Source: an uncultured Anaerococcus sp.
GTDB taxonomy: Bacteria > Bacillota_A > Clostridia > Tissierellales > Peptoniphilaceae
Direction of reading: 5' to 3'
NCBI GenBank assembly: GCA_902488555.1
Contig: CABTWT010000067.1
Coordinates: 1-6,242 of the forward strand
Length of the DNA: 6,242 bases
Positions 1 through 6,142 of the stretch are shown in pieces. The notes beneath the pieces were generated by a model. The model saw only the letters and a program-made list of their open reading frames with translations. It was not told the origin of the DNA and made no database searches. The stretch's first letter is position 1; every line of letters begins with the position of its first letter. A program made the translations under genes and the position numbers.

Positions 1-4
1 AACT

Positions 5-34
5 GAACCATCTAATTGATGGTTCTTTTTTTTT
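5..34 (+). terminator. Intrinsic terminator of an upstream gene outside the window
   Basis: A perfect 8-bp stem (GAACCATC at 5-12, GATGGTTC at 18-25) with a 5-nt loop is followed directly by nine T residues (26-34). This is the classic Rho-independent terminator layout for plus-strand transcription, so the unseen gene to the left is probably also on the plus strand. The reverse orientation has no good T-run beside the stem. It ends only 11 nt before the -35 box of the next operon, so it should insulate that operon from read-through. Confidence 0.88.
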
Positions 35-45
35 GCAAATTTTCC

Positions 46-73
46 TTGACATATATCCTTTACCTGCTATAAT
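46..73 (+). promoter_or_regulatory. Near-consensus sigma-A promoter of the ytrA-like ABC operon
   Basis: A perfect -35 box TTGACA (46-51) and a perfect -10 box TATAAT (68-73) are separated by 16 nt. The -10 is preceded by TGC (65-67), an extended -10 element. Transcription should start near position 80. A promoter this close to consensus is expected to be strong unless repressed, which fits the dyad found immediately downstream and a repressor as the first gene. Confidence 0.9.
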
Positions 74-84
74 TAAATTAAAGA

Positions 85-110
85 TACCTAGTTACTCAAG
101 TAACTAAGTA
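85..110. promoter_or_regulatory. Imperfect palindrome, probable operator for the adjacent GntR/YtrA repressor
   Basis: The arms TACCTAGTTACT (85-96) and AGTAACTAAGTA (99-110) are reverse complements with one mismatch over 12 bp, separated by CA. The inner 8 bp (TAGTTACT/AGTAACTA) are perfect. The dyad covers roughly +5 to +30 of the predicted transcript, between promoter and ribosome binding site. GntR-family dimers bind such short-spaced dyads and YtrA-type regulators commonly control their own operon, so autorepression is the simplest reading. The binding itself is inferred. In RNA the same dyad could form a hairpin ending 2 nt before the Shine-Dalgarno sequence. Confidence 0.72.
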
Positions 111-112
111 AT

Positions 113-120
113 AAGGAGGG
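113..120 (+). promoter_or_regulatory. Ribosome binding site that fixes the regulator start
   Basis: AAGGAGGG lies 7 nt before the ATG at 128 but only 3 nt before an out-of-frame ATG at 124. The spacing therefore favours 128 as the start of the regulator. Confidence 0.85.
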
Positions 121-127
121 CATATGG

Positions 128-499
128 ATGGATACTAACAAACTAATATTTGAACAAGTTGCAGAAATTGTAGAAAATCAAATCTTAGATGGTTACTTAA
201 AAGCAGATGACCAGTCCCCTTCCACAACTGAGTTTGCAAATGTTTATTCTATAAACCCAGCAACAGCAAGAAAGGGACTCAATATTCTGGTTGATGAAGG
301 AATACTATACAAAAAAAGAGGCATGGGAATGTTTGTAACAAAGGTTGCAAAAAAAATTATTATAAATAAAAGGAAAGATGAATACATAAAGAATATTTTG
401 CCAGATCTAATCAAAAATATGACCATGTTAGGAATTACAAAAGAAGAATTGATAATAGAAATTGAGAAGCTTTACAAAAAGGAGCAGGATGATGATTAA
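128..499 (+). CDS. GntR-family transcriptional regulator, YtrA subfamily
   Basis: A predicted DNA-binding repressor of 123 residues, the usual size for the YtrA branch of GntR, which has a winged helix-turn-helix and a short helical dimerisation tail but no large ligand-binding domain. The winged helix covers about residues 8-73: an opening helix (FEQVAEIVENQIL), a variant of the usual PGDxLPSxxELA segment (KADDQSPSTTEFA, 25-37), a recognition helix around INPATARKGLNIL (42-54) and a wing with the typical GxGxFV ending (GMGMFV, 65-70). Residues about 76-118 are charged and helical. The gene is first in the operon, downstream of a strong promoter and a palindrome, and overlaps the ABC ATPase start by 8 nt. 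It probably represses its own operon and is released by envelope stress or an antimicrobial compound; the inducer is unknown. B. subtilis YtrA and its relatives are the model. No symbol is given because orthology to ytrA itself is not shown. Confidence 0.9.
   Translation: MDTNKLIFEQVAEIVENQILDGYLKADDQSPSTTEFANVYSINPATARKGLNILVDEGILYKKRGMGMFVTKVAKKIIINKRKDEYIKNILPDLIKNMTMLGITKEELIIEIEKLYKKEQDDD
479..484 (+). promoter_or_regulatory. Ribosome binding site deciding the ABC ATPase start
   Basis: AAGGAG lies inside the end of the regulator gene. It is 7 nt before the ATG at 492 and 4 nt before the ATG at 489. It lies downstream of an in-frame ATG at 462, so it cannot serve that longer start. Confidence 0.78.
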
Positions 500-1346
500 A
501 TTGGTAAATGTAAGCAAGTCCTATGGCAATAATATCGTTCTAGATAAAATCAATCTTAGTCTAGAAGATAATAAAATTTACGGACTTATAGGCAGAAATG
601 GTGTTGGAAAGACGACACTTATGAAGATCTTATCTGATCAGATACTAAGTTATCAGGGAGAAATATTTGTTGATGGATCAAATATAAAAAATGATAAGAC
701 TTTTAAAGAAAATTTGGTAATCATTAGCGATGGTTTTATATCTGATATGCAACAGGCAAGCAAATTAAAAACTCTAACATCAACTATTAAGATCCTCGCC
801 CCTATGTTCAATCAAAAAAGATATGATGAGCTGATGGATATCTTTATGCTAAATGAAAAGACCAGATACAACAAATTATCCTATGGTAATCAAGGACTTT
901 ATAGGAGTATTATTGGTCTTTCTACTGGCGCAAAAATAATTTTCTTAGATGAGCCAGCAAATGGTCTAGATGAAATTAATAGAGATATCTTTTACAAAAA
1001 AATTATAGAATACCAAGAACAAGACAAATCTTTGATTATGGTTTCATCACACATACTCTCAGACATAGAAAGGGTTGTTACAGATATAATCTTTCTAAAA
1101 GATTCAAAAGTAGCATTAAACGAATCCGTTGAATCCATAGAAGAAAAGGCTTATATGATTACTATTGATGAAGACCATTTAAAATACTTAGAGAATAAAA
1201 ATATTTTATCTTATAAAAAAGTTGGTAAGCAATTGGTAGTTATGGTTTATGATGACTTTACAAGTGAAGAACTAGAAAGATTAAATGCAAGAGTAGATCG
1301 TATGAACTTACAAGAACTATTTAGAGCATTTAACAAGGAGGCATAA
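492..1346 (+). CDS. ABC transporter ATP-binding protein (BcrA/YtrB-like exporter ATPase)
   Basis: A 284-residue cytoplasmic ATPase that should power the membrane partner encoded next. Visible motifs: aromatic A-loop Tyr11; Walker A GRNGVGKTT (34-42, Lys40); signature LSYGNQ (129-134), a variant of LSGGQ; Walker B IIFLDEP (149-155, Asp153, Glu154); D-loop NGLD (157-160); H-loop SSH with His187. The Q-loop region reads LVIISDGF (75-82), with Asp80 where most ABC ATPases have Gln. The catalytic set otherwise looks intact. Residues about 205-284 form the extra C-terminal region common in drug and peptide export ATPases of this type. The start at 492 is chosen because MIKLVNVSKSYG matches the family N-terminus and a good ribosome binding site precedes it. 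ATG 489 would add one Met, and an ATG at 462 adds an unrelated basic stretch. It overlaps the regulator by 8 nt, so translational coupling is likely. Substrate unknown. Confidence 0.93.
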   Translation: MIKLVNVSKSYGNNIVLDKINLSLEDNKIYGLIGRNGVGKTTLMKILSDQILSYQGEIFVDGSNIKNDKTFKENLVIISDGFISDMQQASKLKTLTSTIKILAPMFNQKRYDELMDIFMLNEKTRYNKLSYGNQGLYRSIIGLSTGAKIIFLDEPANGLDEINRDIFYKKIIEYQEQDKSLIMVSSHILSDIERVVTDIIFLKDSKVALNESVESIEEKAYMITIDEDHLKYLENKNILSYKKVGKQLVVMVYDDFTSEELERLNARVDRMNLQELFRAFNKEA

Positions 1347-1347
1347 G

Positions 1348-2010
1348 ATGAGCGGAATTATTAGGATATTAAAAGCAGAAATAAAAGAAAACTCAAAAAA
1401 CCTTGCTGGTGCTATAATAGGACTTATGATAGGAGTGGGTTTTTTATCAATATTTTTGGCAAAGACTGTAATGGTAGAAGAAGATATTTCTTTCCCAGAG
1501 TTTTTTAAAATAATTATCGTAGTAATGATGCTCTTTGTAGTGTGCGTCACTTTGGCTATCGGAGAGGCCCAATCACTTGGTCAAACTTTTCCTCTAGCAA
1601 GTAAGTTAGGTAACAAAAGATCTGATATAGCTTTAGGACTTATTTTAAAAGATATACTTATATTAATTCTAGCAGGCATATTAATGTATCTTGTGCCTAA
1701 ATTTCTCTTATCAAGTGCCAGTGACAAAATCCTAGGAGCCTTCGGTAAAATTATGAGTCCTAGCTTTATTATAAACTTTGTCCTTGGCATATCTGCTATA
1801 TCTTTAATTGGTGGATCTATTGCCTACATATTTAAAGTGGATCCAATTATTGGTTCTACCTTTGGAATTATCTTTGCCTTTGTCCTATTTCCCAATGGAA
1901 ATATAATGAATGTATCTTTTATAAGTAATATGTACTTGGTAGTAGCTCTTTTTCTAGTAGGTCAAATCCTTAGATATTATATTATTAATAAGTTGGATAG
2001 CAGATTTTAG
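1348..2010 (+). CDS. Six-helix membrane protein, probable ABC-2-type permease partner
   Basis: A 220-residue, strongly hydrophobic inner-membrane protein. Six transmembrane segments can be read at about residues 19-39, 53-72, 101-121, 139-161, 166-182 and 193-213, preceded by a short amphipathic N-terminus (MSGIIRILKAEIKENSKN). A loop after the second helix, FPLASKLGNKRSDIALG (81-97), resembles the FPLxxxxGxxRxxxxxG segment seen in small exporter permeases of YtrA-linked systems. There is no signal peptide or catalytic motif. An AAGGAGG ribosome binding site lies 6 nt before the ATG, and only one base separates it from the ATPase stop. The two should form an ATPase2-permease2 transporter, since no second permease is encoded before the terminator. 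Homology to a named permease could not be confirmed by eye. The assignment rests on topology, that loop and operon position. Confidence 0.82.
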   Translation: MSGIIRILKAEIKENSKNLAGAIIGLMIGVGFLSIFLAKTVMVEEDISFPEFFKIIIVVMMLFVVCVTLAIGEAQSLGQTFPLASKLGNKRSDIALGLILKDILILILAGILMYLVPKFLLSSASDKILGAFGKIMSPSFIINFVLGISAISLIGGSIAYIFKVDPIIGSTFGIIFAFVLFPNGNIMNVSFISNMYLVVALFLVGQILRYYIINKLDSRF

Positions 2011-2017
2011 GCAATTT

Positions 2018-2048
2018 AAAAGAGATGATTACATTCATCTCTTTTTTT
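2018..2048 (+). terminator. Convergent terminator shared by the ABC operon and topA
   Basis: An 11-bp perfect stem (AAAAGAGATGA at 2018-2028, TCATCTCTTTT at 2035-2045) with a 6-nt loop is followed on the plus strand by a run of seven T (2042-2048) that overlaps the stem's end. It starts 7 nt after the permease stop codon. On the minus strand the T-run is only four bases (TTTT then AAATT), so termination of the topA operon is probably weaker there. The topA stop codon (2037-2035) forms the first three bases of the right arm. Confidence 0.85.
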
Positions 2049-4089
2049 CTTTGATATATCCGCAATTTTCACAGCGAATTTCATCTACATTTCTATTTTT
2101 CTTATGAACTAAAAGCTCTCCACATTCTGGGCATTTGTCCCCTGTTGGTGGATCCCATAAAGCATAGTCGCAGTCTGGGTAGTTATTGCAGGCGTAAAAT
2201 CTCTTGCCTTTCTTGCTTACCTTTTCTATAATTTCCCCTGTTTTGCATTTCGGACAAGCTACTCCAGTTGTTTTTACAATTGATTTTGTAAAATCACATT
2301 CTGGGAAGTTGGTACACCCTATAAATTTGCCGTTTCTACCGTGTTTTATGGCAAGATTGCTTCCACATTTCGGACATTTCTCATCAAGGATTTTATCTTT
2401 GACCTTGTAGTCTGTATCATCTTTTTTGACATTTTTCATATCCTTTTCAAAGCCAGTATAGAAATTTGATAGAACATCTTTCCAATAGATCTGATGGTCG
2501 GCAATCTTATCTAATTGGTCTTCCATTTCAGCGGTAAATTCGACGTTTATTACATCGTCAAAATTTTCTTGCAAGAAATCATTTACTGTAAATCCAAGTT
2601 CTGTTGGATATATTGACCTTCCTTCAAACTCTACATAGTTTCTATTTACTATTTGGTTGATAGTTGCAGAATATGTTGATGGACGGCCTATGCCAAATTC
2701 CTCCAATACTTTTACAAGGCTTGCCTCAGTGTATCTTGCTGGCGGATTTGTAAAGTGTTGGGCTTTTTCGATTTTTTTGGCAGAAATTACATCACCTTCT
2801 TTTAGCTCTGGCAATATATTTTGATCTTCAAATCCTGGGTTGATCTTGTTAAAACCTTCAAAAGTTGTAATCCTACCGTTGGATTTAAATATCAAGCCAT
2901 TGTTATCAAAGGATACACTAGTTGATAGATATTCGTAATCTGTCATTTGTGACTGGACTATCCTAGTCCATATTAGCTTATATAGCTTGTATTGTGGATC
3001 TGACAAGTACTGTTTTACAGAAATAGGGTCCCTATAAATAGATGTAGGACGGATTGCTTCGTGAGCATCTTGGCTGCCCTTTTTCTTGCCTCCGTAAGTA
3101 TTTCCCTTAGACGCATATTTATCTCCAAATTTTCCCTTGATATATTTTAAAGACTCATTTACAATTTCTTGGCTAATTCTAGTAGCATCAGTTCTCATAT
3201 ATGAGATTAAACCAACAGAACCCTCACCAACATCAATACCTTCAAAGAGTTGTTGAGCTAGTTGCATGGTATACTTAGTTGAATAACCAAGTTTATTTGA
3301 TGCATCTTGTTGTAGGGTTGATGTAGTGTATGGCTTTGGTGGTTTTCTAGTTTTCTTTGTCTTTTTAACTTCAACAACCTTAAAAGAATCCTTATCAATT
3401 TTATCAAGAACCTTATTAGCACCTGACTCATTTGATATTTTCATTTTTTTGCTAGGCTTGCCATAAAAGTCTGAAGTAAAATCAATCTTGTCTACATTAT
3501 GATTTGCTGTTATTGTCCAGTATTCTTCTGGCACAAAGGCATCAATTTCTCTTTGCTTATCTACAATAAGTTTAAGTGCAACAGATTGGACACGTCCTGC
3601 AGAAAGCCCTGATTTAACTCTCTTCCAAAGGATTGGGCTTATCTCATAGCCCACTATCCTATCCATTACACGTCTAGCTTGTTGGGCATCTACCAAATTT
3701 TGGTCGATTTGCCTTGGACTTTTTATAGCATTTTTTACATTTTCTTTGGTAATCTCGTGAAACTCTACACGATTTTTTTCCTTTGGATCTAGGCCCAAAA
3801 GATATTCCAAATGCCAGCTTATAGCTTCACCTTCCCTATCCGGGTCAGTTGCCAGATAAACTTTGTCTGCCTTCCCTGCTTCTTTTATGAGTTCATTTAT
3901 AGTTTTTGCTCGTCCCCTAACCTTGATATATTCTGGTTCAAAGTTATTTTCTATATCAACACCGAATTTTGACTTTGGTAAATCTCTCAAGTGGCCTACG
4001 GTAGCCTTTACCTTGTAATTACTACCAAGCATCTTTGCTATAGATTTTGCTTTGGTTGGGGATTCTACTATTACTAAATTTTTTGCCAA
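2035..4089 (-). CDS. topA: DNA topoisomerase I (type IA)
   Basis: Relaxes negatively supercoiled DNA by cutting and rejoining one strand through a 5'-phosphotyrosine link. With the TTG start at 4089 it has 684 residues, close to B. subtilis TopA. The N-terminal TOPRIM domain (about 4-113) shows LVIVESPTKAKSI with catalytic Glu9 and the metal-binding DPDRE motif (Asp82, Asp84, Glu86). The central cleavage domain has SGLSAGRVQSVAL (160-172) and the active-site Tyr297 in ISYMRTDATR. The C-terminus carries three Cys4 zinc fingers (Cys572/575/592/598, 612/615/634/640, 653/656/673/676) followed by a short basic tail. The TTG start gives MAKNLVIVESP, matching the family N-terminus, and has a strong ribosome binding site. 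An ATG at 4116 would add nine residues (MNSQQRGEI) not expected in the family, with a poorer site. Last gene of the minus-strand operon, 4 nt after dprA. Confidence 0.97.
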   Translation of the reverse strand: MAKNLVIVESPTKAKSIAKMLGSNYKVKATVGHLRDLPKSKFGVDIENNFEPEYIKVRGRAKTINELIKEAGKADKVYLATDPDREGEAISWHLEYLLGLDPKEKNRVEFHEITKENVKNAIKSPRQIDQNLVDAQQARRVMDRIVGYEISPILWKRVKSGLSAGRVQSVALKLIVDKQREIDAFVPEEYWTITANHNVDKIDFTSDFYGKPSKKMKISNESGANKVLDKIDKDSFKVVEVKKTKKTRKPPKPYTTSTLQQDASNKLGYSTKYTMQLAQQLFEGIDVGEGSVGLISYMRTDATRISQEIVNESLKYIKGKFGDKYASKGNTYGGKKKGSQDAHEAIRPTSIYRDPISVKQYLSDPQYKLYKLIWTRIVQSQMTDYEYLSTSVSFDNNGLIFKSNGRITTFEGFNKINPGFEDQNILPELKEGDVISAKKIEKAQHFTNPPARYTEASLVKVLEEFGIGRPSTYSATINQIVNRNYVEFEGRSIYPTELGFTVNDFLQENFDDVINVEFTAEMEDQLDKIADHQIYWKDVLSNFYTGFEKDMKNVKKDDTDYKVKDKILDEKCPKCGSNLAIKHGRNGKFIGCTNFPECDFTKSIVKTTGVACPKCKTGEIIEKVSKKGKRFYACNNYPDCDYALWDPPTGDKCPECGELLVHKKNRNVDEIRCENCGYIKEKKR

Positions 4090-4093
4090 AATT

Positions 4094-4101
4094 TCACCTC
4101 T
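4094..4101 (-). promoter_or_regulatory. topA ribosome binding site overlapping the dprA stop codon
   Basis: Reading the minus strand, AGAGGTGA contains the dprA stop (TGA, 4096-4094) as its last three bases. The TTG start of topA follows 4 nt after that stop. A ribosome terminating on dprA would sit on the topA initiation site, so the two genes are probably translationally coupled. This site is the main reason for preferring TTG 4089 over ATG 4116. Confidence 0.75.
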
Positions 4102-5185
4102 TTGCTGTGAATTCATTATTTCCTATATTTTCAATAAAATCTCTCAACTCAAGTGATGTTAAAAGATAATTTATTTCATCAATCTTAATCTTAAGTTCAG
4201 CTGATAATATATCTGCTGAGGAATTTGGATTTTCCTCGATATACTTTACTATATCTAGTTCATCTTTTTCAAGGCTAGAGTAATCTATTTCATTTTTAAT
4301 ATTGGAATATTCCAATAGATAATCCAATTCTTCTAAGATATCATCAGCACAAGTTATAAGCTTGGACCCTTCTTGGATAAGTTTATTGGTACCTCTAGAG
4401 TATATAGAATTAATATTTCCAGGAACTGCAAATACTTCCTTGCCTTGGTCAAGAGCACACCTTGTAGTAATCATAGTACCTGATTTTTCTTTAGCTTCTA
4501 TGACAACGGTAGCAAGAGATATGCCAGAGATTATCCTGTTCCTTCTTGGGAAATTGTAGGATCTTGGTTCAGTTTCTAGGGGGAATTCTGATAAAATCAG
4601 TCCATCTTCTTCTAAGGCCTGGTACAATTTCCTATTCTGTTTGGGGTAAATTTTATCAATACCACAACCTATCACTCCTATAGACCTACCGGCTACTTCT
4701 AAAGTCGACTTGTGACACATAGCATCTATGCCATAGGCAAGACCAGAAACAGTTGTAATTCCTGCCCTACTTATGTCTTGGCTAAGATTTTTGCAGGCCC
4801 ATTTGCCATAATCTGTACACTTTCTGGCACCTACAAAGGCAATGGAATTCTTGTCTTTTTCCCTATCCAGCCTTCCCTTATAAAAAAGCAAGGTTGGTCT
4901 ATCATCTATGTATCTTAAATTGATTGGATAGTCATCATCAAGAAAAGTCACATATGTATAGCCATATCTTTGAACTTTTTCATTATAAGACTTGAAACTT
5001 TCCAAATTTTTATTAGATACAATTTTCTCATAGGAAGTGTCAGGAATAAAATCTAAGTCAATTCTTGATCTTTCAAATAAATCCTTAAAGCCTACTCTTT
5101 CATAGATTATATGAATAAGCCTGTTGTCCAAGTATATGTAATTTAAATATAAAATAATTTCTCTATCGGTATATTTAGAATGCAT
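4094..5185 (-). CDS. dprA: DNA processing protein DprA/Smf
   Basis: Binds single-stranded DNA and loads RecA during natural transformation; it is widely kept in bacteria not known to be transformable. The 363-residue length is normal for a protein with a helical N-terminal domain, Rossmann core and C-terminal winged helix. The Rossmann-like core (about 85-290) shows SIAFVGARKCTDYG (114-127), SGLAYGIDAMCH (147-158), GCGIDKIYPKQN (173-184), FPRRNRIISGIS (212-223) and VIEAKEKSGTMITT (228-241), then VFAVPG and SRGTNKLIQEGSKL. A variable acidic linker (about 285-305) leads to a winged-helix segment (about 306-360). The family's usual VGSRK reads VGARK here (118-122). The start overlaps the end of yraN by 11 nt and has no strong Shine-Dalgarno sequence, so translation likely depends on ribosomes arriving from yraN. 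An 18-bp palindrome sits in the linker-coding DNA. Confidence 0.96.
   Translation of the reverse strand: MHSKYTDREIILYLNYIYLDNRLIHIIYERVGFKDLFERSRIDLDFIPDTSYEKIVSNKNLESFKSYNEKVQRYGYTYVTFLDDDYPINLRYIDDRPTLLFYKGRLDREKDKNSIAFVGARKCTDYGKWACKNLSQDISRAGITTVSGLAYGIDAMCHKSTLEVAGRSIGVIGCGIDKIYPKQNRKLYQALEEDGLILSEFPLETEPRSYNFPRRNRIISGISLATVVIEAKEKSGTMITTRCALDQGKEVFAVPGNINSIYSRGTNKLIQEGSKLITCADDILEELDYLLEYSNIKNEIDYSSLEKDELDIVKYIEENPNSSADILSAELKIKIDEINYLLTSLELRDFIENIGNNEFTAKR
4300..4317. repeat. 18-bp perfect palindrome inside dprA
   Basis: TATTGGAATATTCCAATA is identical to its reverse complement over all 18 bases with no spacer. It lies in the part of dprA coding for residues about 290-296 (LLEYSNI), within the poorly conserved linker between the Rossmann core and the winged helix. 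It has no T-run, so it is not a terminator. It could be a dimeric protein binding site or chance in AT-rich DNA. Confidence 0.5.
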
Positions 5186-5522
5186 TTTCTATATAGTTTA
5201 TCTTTCTACTTTCAGTTAAAACTTCCACAACATCAAATCTCATCAAATAATTATTGATATTATTTTCCATCATATACATCTGGCTAGCCTTGATAATCCT
5301 TTGTTGTTTGTGGTAGTTGACAGCCTCTCTAGGGTAGGAAAATTGAGATGACTTACGAGTTTTGACTTCAACAAAACATATTATCTCATACTTTAGGGCA
5401 ATTATATCAATCTCACCATAGGGTTTTAAATAGTTACGGCAAAGAATTTCATAACCCTTGTCAGTCATATATCTTACAGCTAAGTCTTCGCCAAAATCAC
5501 CTGTTCTTCTTTTCTCATTCAT
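5175..5522 (-). CDS. yraN: YraN/UPF0102 family protein, predicted PD-(D/E)XK nuclease fold
   Basis: A 115-residue protein of the UPF0102 family, whose members have a restriction-endonuclease-like fold; their cellular substrate is not firmly established. The typical opening RRTGDFGEDLAVRYMTDKGYEIL (5-27) carries Glu12. The putative metal centre is GEIDIIA (36-42, Glu37 and Asp39) plus FVEVKTR (50-56, Glu52 and Lys54), i.e. the D-(E)xK arrangement. A conserved-looking RFDVVEV strand lies near the C-terminus, and the length is normal. The ATG overlaps the rnhB stop as ATGA, with AGGAAAG (5535-5529) 6 nt upstream as ribosome binding site. Position between rnhB and dprA is common across bacteria and suggests a role in nucleic-acid processing, which is an inference from neighbours and fold. 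Confidence 0.93.
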   Translation of the reverse strand: MNEKRRTGDFGEDLAVRYMTDKGYEILCRNYLKPYGEIDIIALKYEIICFVEVKTRKSSQFSYPREAVNYHKQQRIIKASQMYMMENNINNYLMRFDVVEVLTESRKINYIENAF

Positions 5523-6142
5523 AGAAAACTTTCCTGTCTTTGGTAGAATTTCCTCAAAAAGCTTTTCCTATGAATAGGTGTTGGGCCATACTTTTCAAGG
5601 CCCTCATAGTGCTTTTTTGTTCCATAACCTACATTAGTTTGAAAAGAATAATATGGGTAGATTTTTGAGAAATTAATCATAATATCATCTCTTCTAATTT
5701 TGGCGAGTATTGATGCACAGGAGATTGCGTATTCATTGAGGTCACCCTTTACAATATTTAGCTGAGGAATTTTTGTATCTATCCTTTCTGCGTCTATAAG
5801 CAGTATATCGGGTTTGTTTTCCAAGGATTCTACTGCATTTTTCATTGCAAGAAGGGTTGCTTGTCTGATGTTTATCTCATCAATCAGCATGTTGTTGGCA
5901 TAGCCGTAGGAGATTTCTATGGCATCTTCTAAGATTTTTTTTCTAAGACTTAGCATCTTTTTTCTGCTAAGTTTTTTGGAATCTGTAACACCTTCAATAT
6001 GAGAATCCTTTTTCATAATAACAGAACAGGTCACAACAGGTCCTGCTAGAGGACCTCTGCCTACTTCATCAATGCCTGCAATTAAATCATATTTTTCATA
6101 GATTTCTTTTTTGATCTTTTCGTTATAGTCTGAATATCTCAT
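5519..6142 (-). CDS. rnhB: Ribonuclease HII
   Basis: Cuts the RNA strand of RNA-DNA hybrids and starts removal of single ribonucleotides misinserted into DNA. At 207 residues it is full length for bacterial RNase HII. The N-terminal motif AGIDEVGRGPLAGPVV (22-37) supplies Asp25 and Glu26 and the GRG motif (28-30) that reads the ribonucleotide. DSKKLS (54-59) follows. Asp117 in LLIDAERI and Asp134 in VKGDLNEYAISCASILAKIRRD complete the metal-binding DEDD set. NVGYGTKKHYEGL (170-182) holds the conserved Tyr173 thought to stack at the RNA-DNA junction. The ATG overlaps the rbgA stop as ATGA and only a weak GGAAAG precedes it, so translational coupling is likely. The order rbgA-rnhB is a standard Firmicute arrangement and supports the call. 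Confidence 0.97.
   Translation of the reverse strand: MRYSDYNEKIKKEIYEKYDLIAGIDEVGRGPLAGPVVTCSVIMKKDSHIEGVTDSKKLSRKKMLSLRKKILEDAIEISYGYANNMLIDEINIRQATLLAMKNAVESLENKPDILLIDAERIDTKIPQLNIVKGDLNEYAISCASILAKIRRDDIMINFSKIYPYYSFQTNVGYGTKKHYEGLEKYGPTPIHRKSFLRKFYQRQESFL
5948..5977 (+). other. Terminator-like hairpin antisense to rnhB
   Basis: On the plus strand ACTTAGCA (5948-5955) pairs with TGCTAAGT (5965-5972) around a 9-nt loop and runs into T residues to 5977. This resembles an intrinsic terminator for transcription opposite to rnhB. The T-rich flanks are simply the complement of Lys codons in DSKKLSRKKMLSLRKK, so chance is quite possible. No plus-strand transcript is evident here. Confidence 0.25.

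Noticed and set aside
346..372. Run of A and T in the regulator gene, considered as a frameshift-prone site
   Set aside because: The reading frame is intact on both sides and the product has normal family length, so there is no sign of a broken or recoded gene.
244..426. Opposite-strand open frame inside the regulator gene
   Set aside because: Low-complexity hydrophobic shadow of an AT-rich gene with no ribosome binding site or family features. The same holds for the open frames at 1317-1550, 1581-1790, 2204-2410, 4362-4559 and 4712-4918.
462..491. Longer ABC ATPase start at ATG 462 (adds MRSFTKRSRM)
   Set aside because: The added stretch is not family-like, overlaps the regulator heavily, and the only good ribosome binding site (479-484) lies downstream of it.
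2954..2970. Inverted repeat TGGACTA-TCC-TAGTCCA inside topA
   Set aside because: A 7-bp stem with 3-nt loop, no T-run on either strand, and in conserved coding sequence; most likely chance.
4300..4340. Repeated CCAAT words (CCAATAGAT, ATCCAATTC) next to the dprA palindrome, considered as a repeat array
   Set aside because: Only short, irregular matches with no fixed spacing; no direct-repeat array or CRISPR structure.
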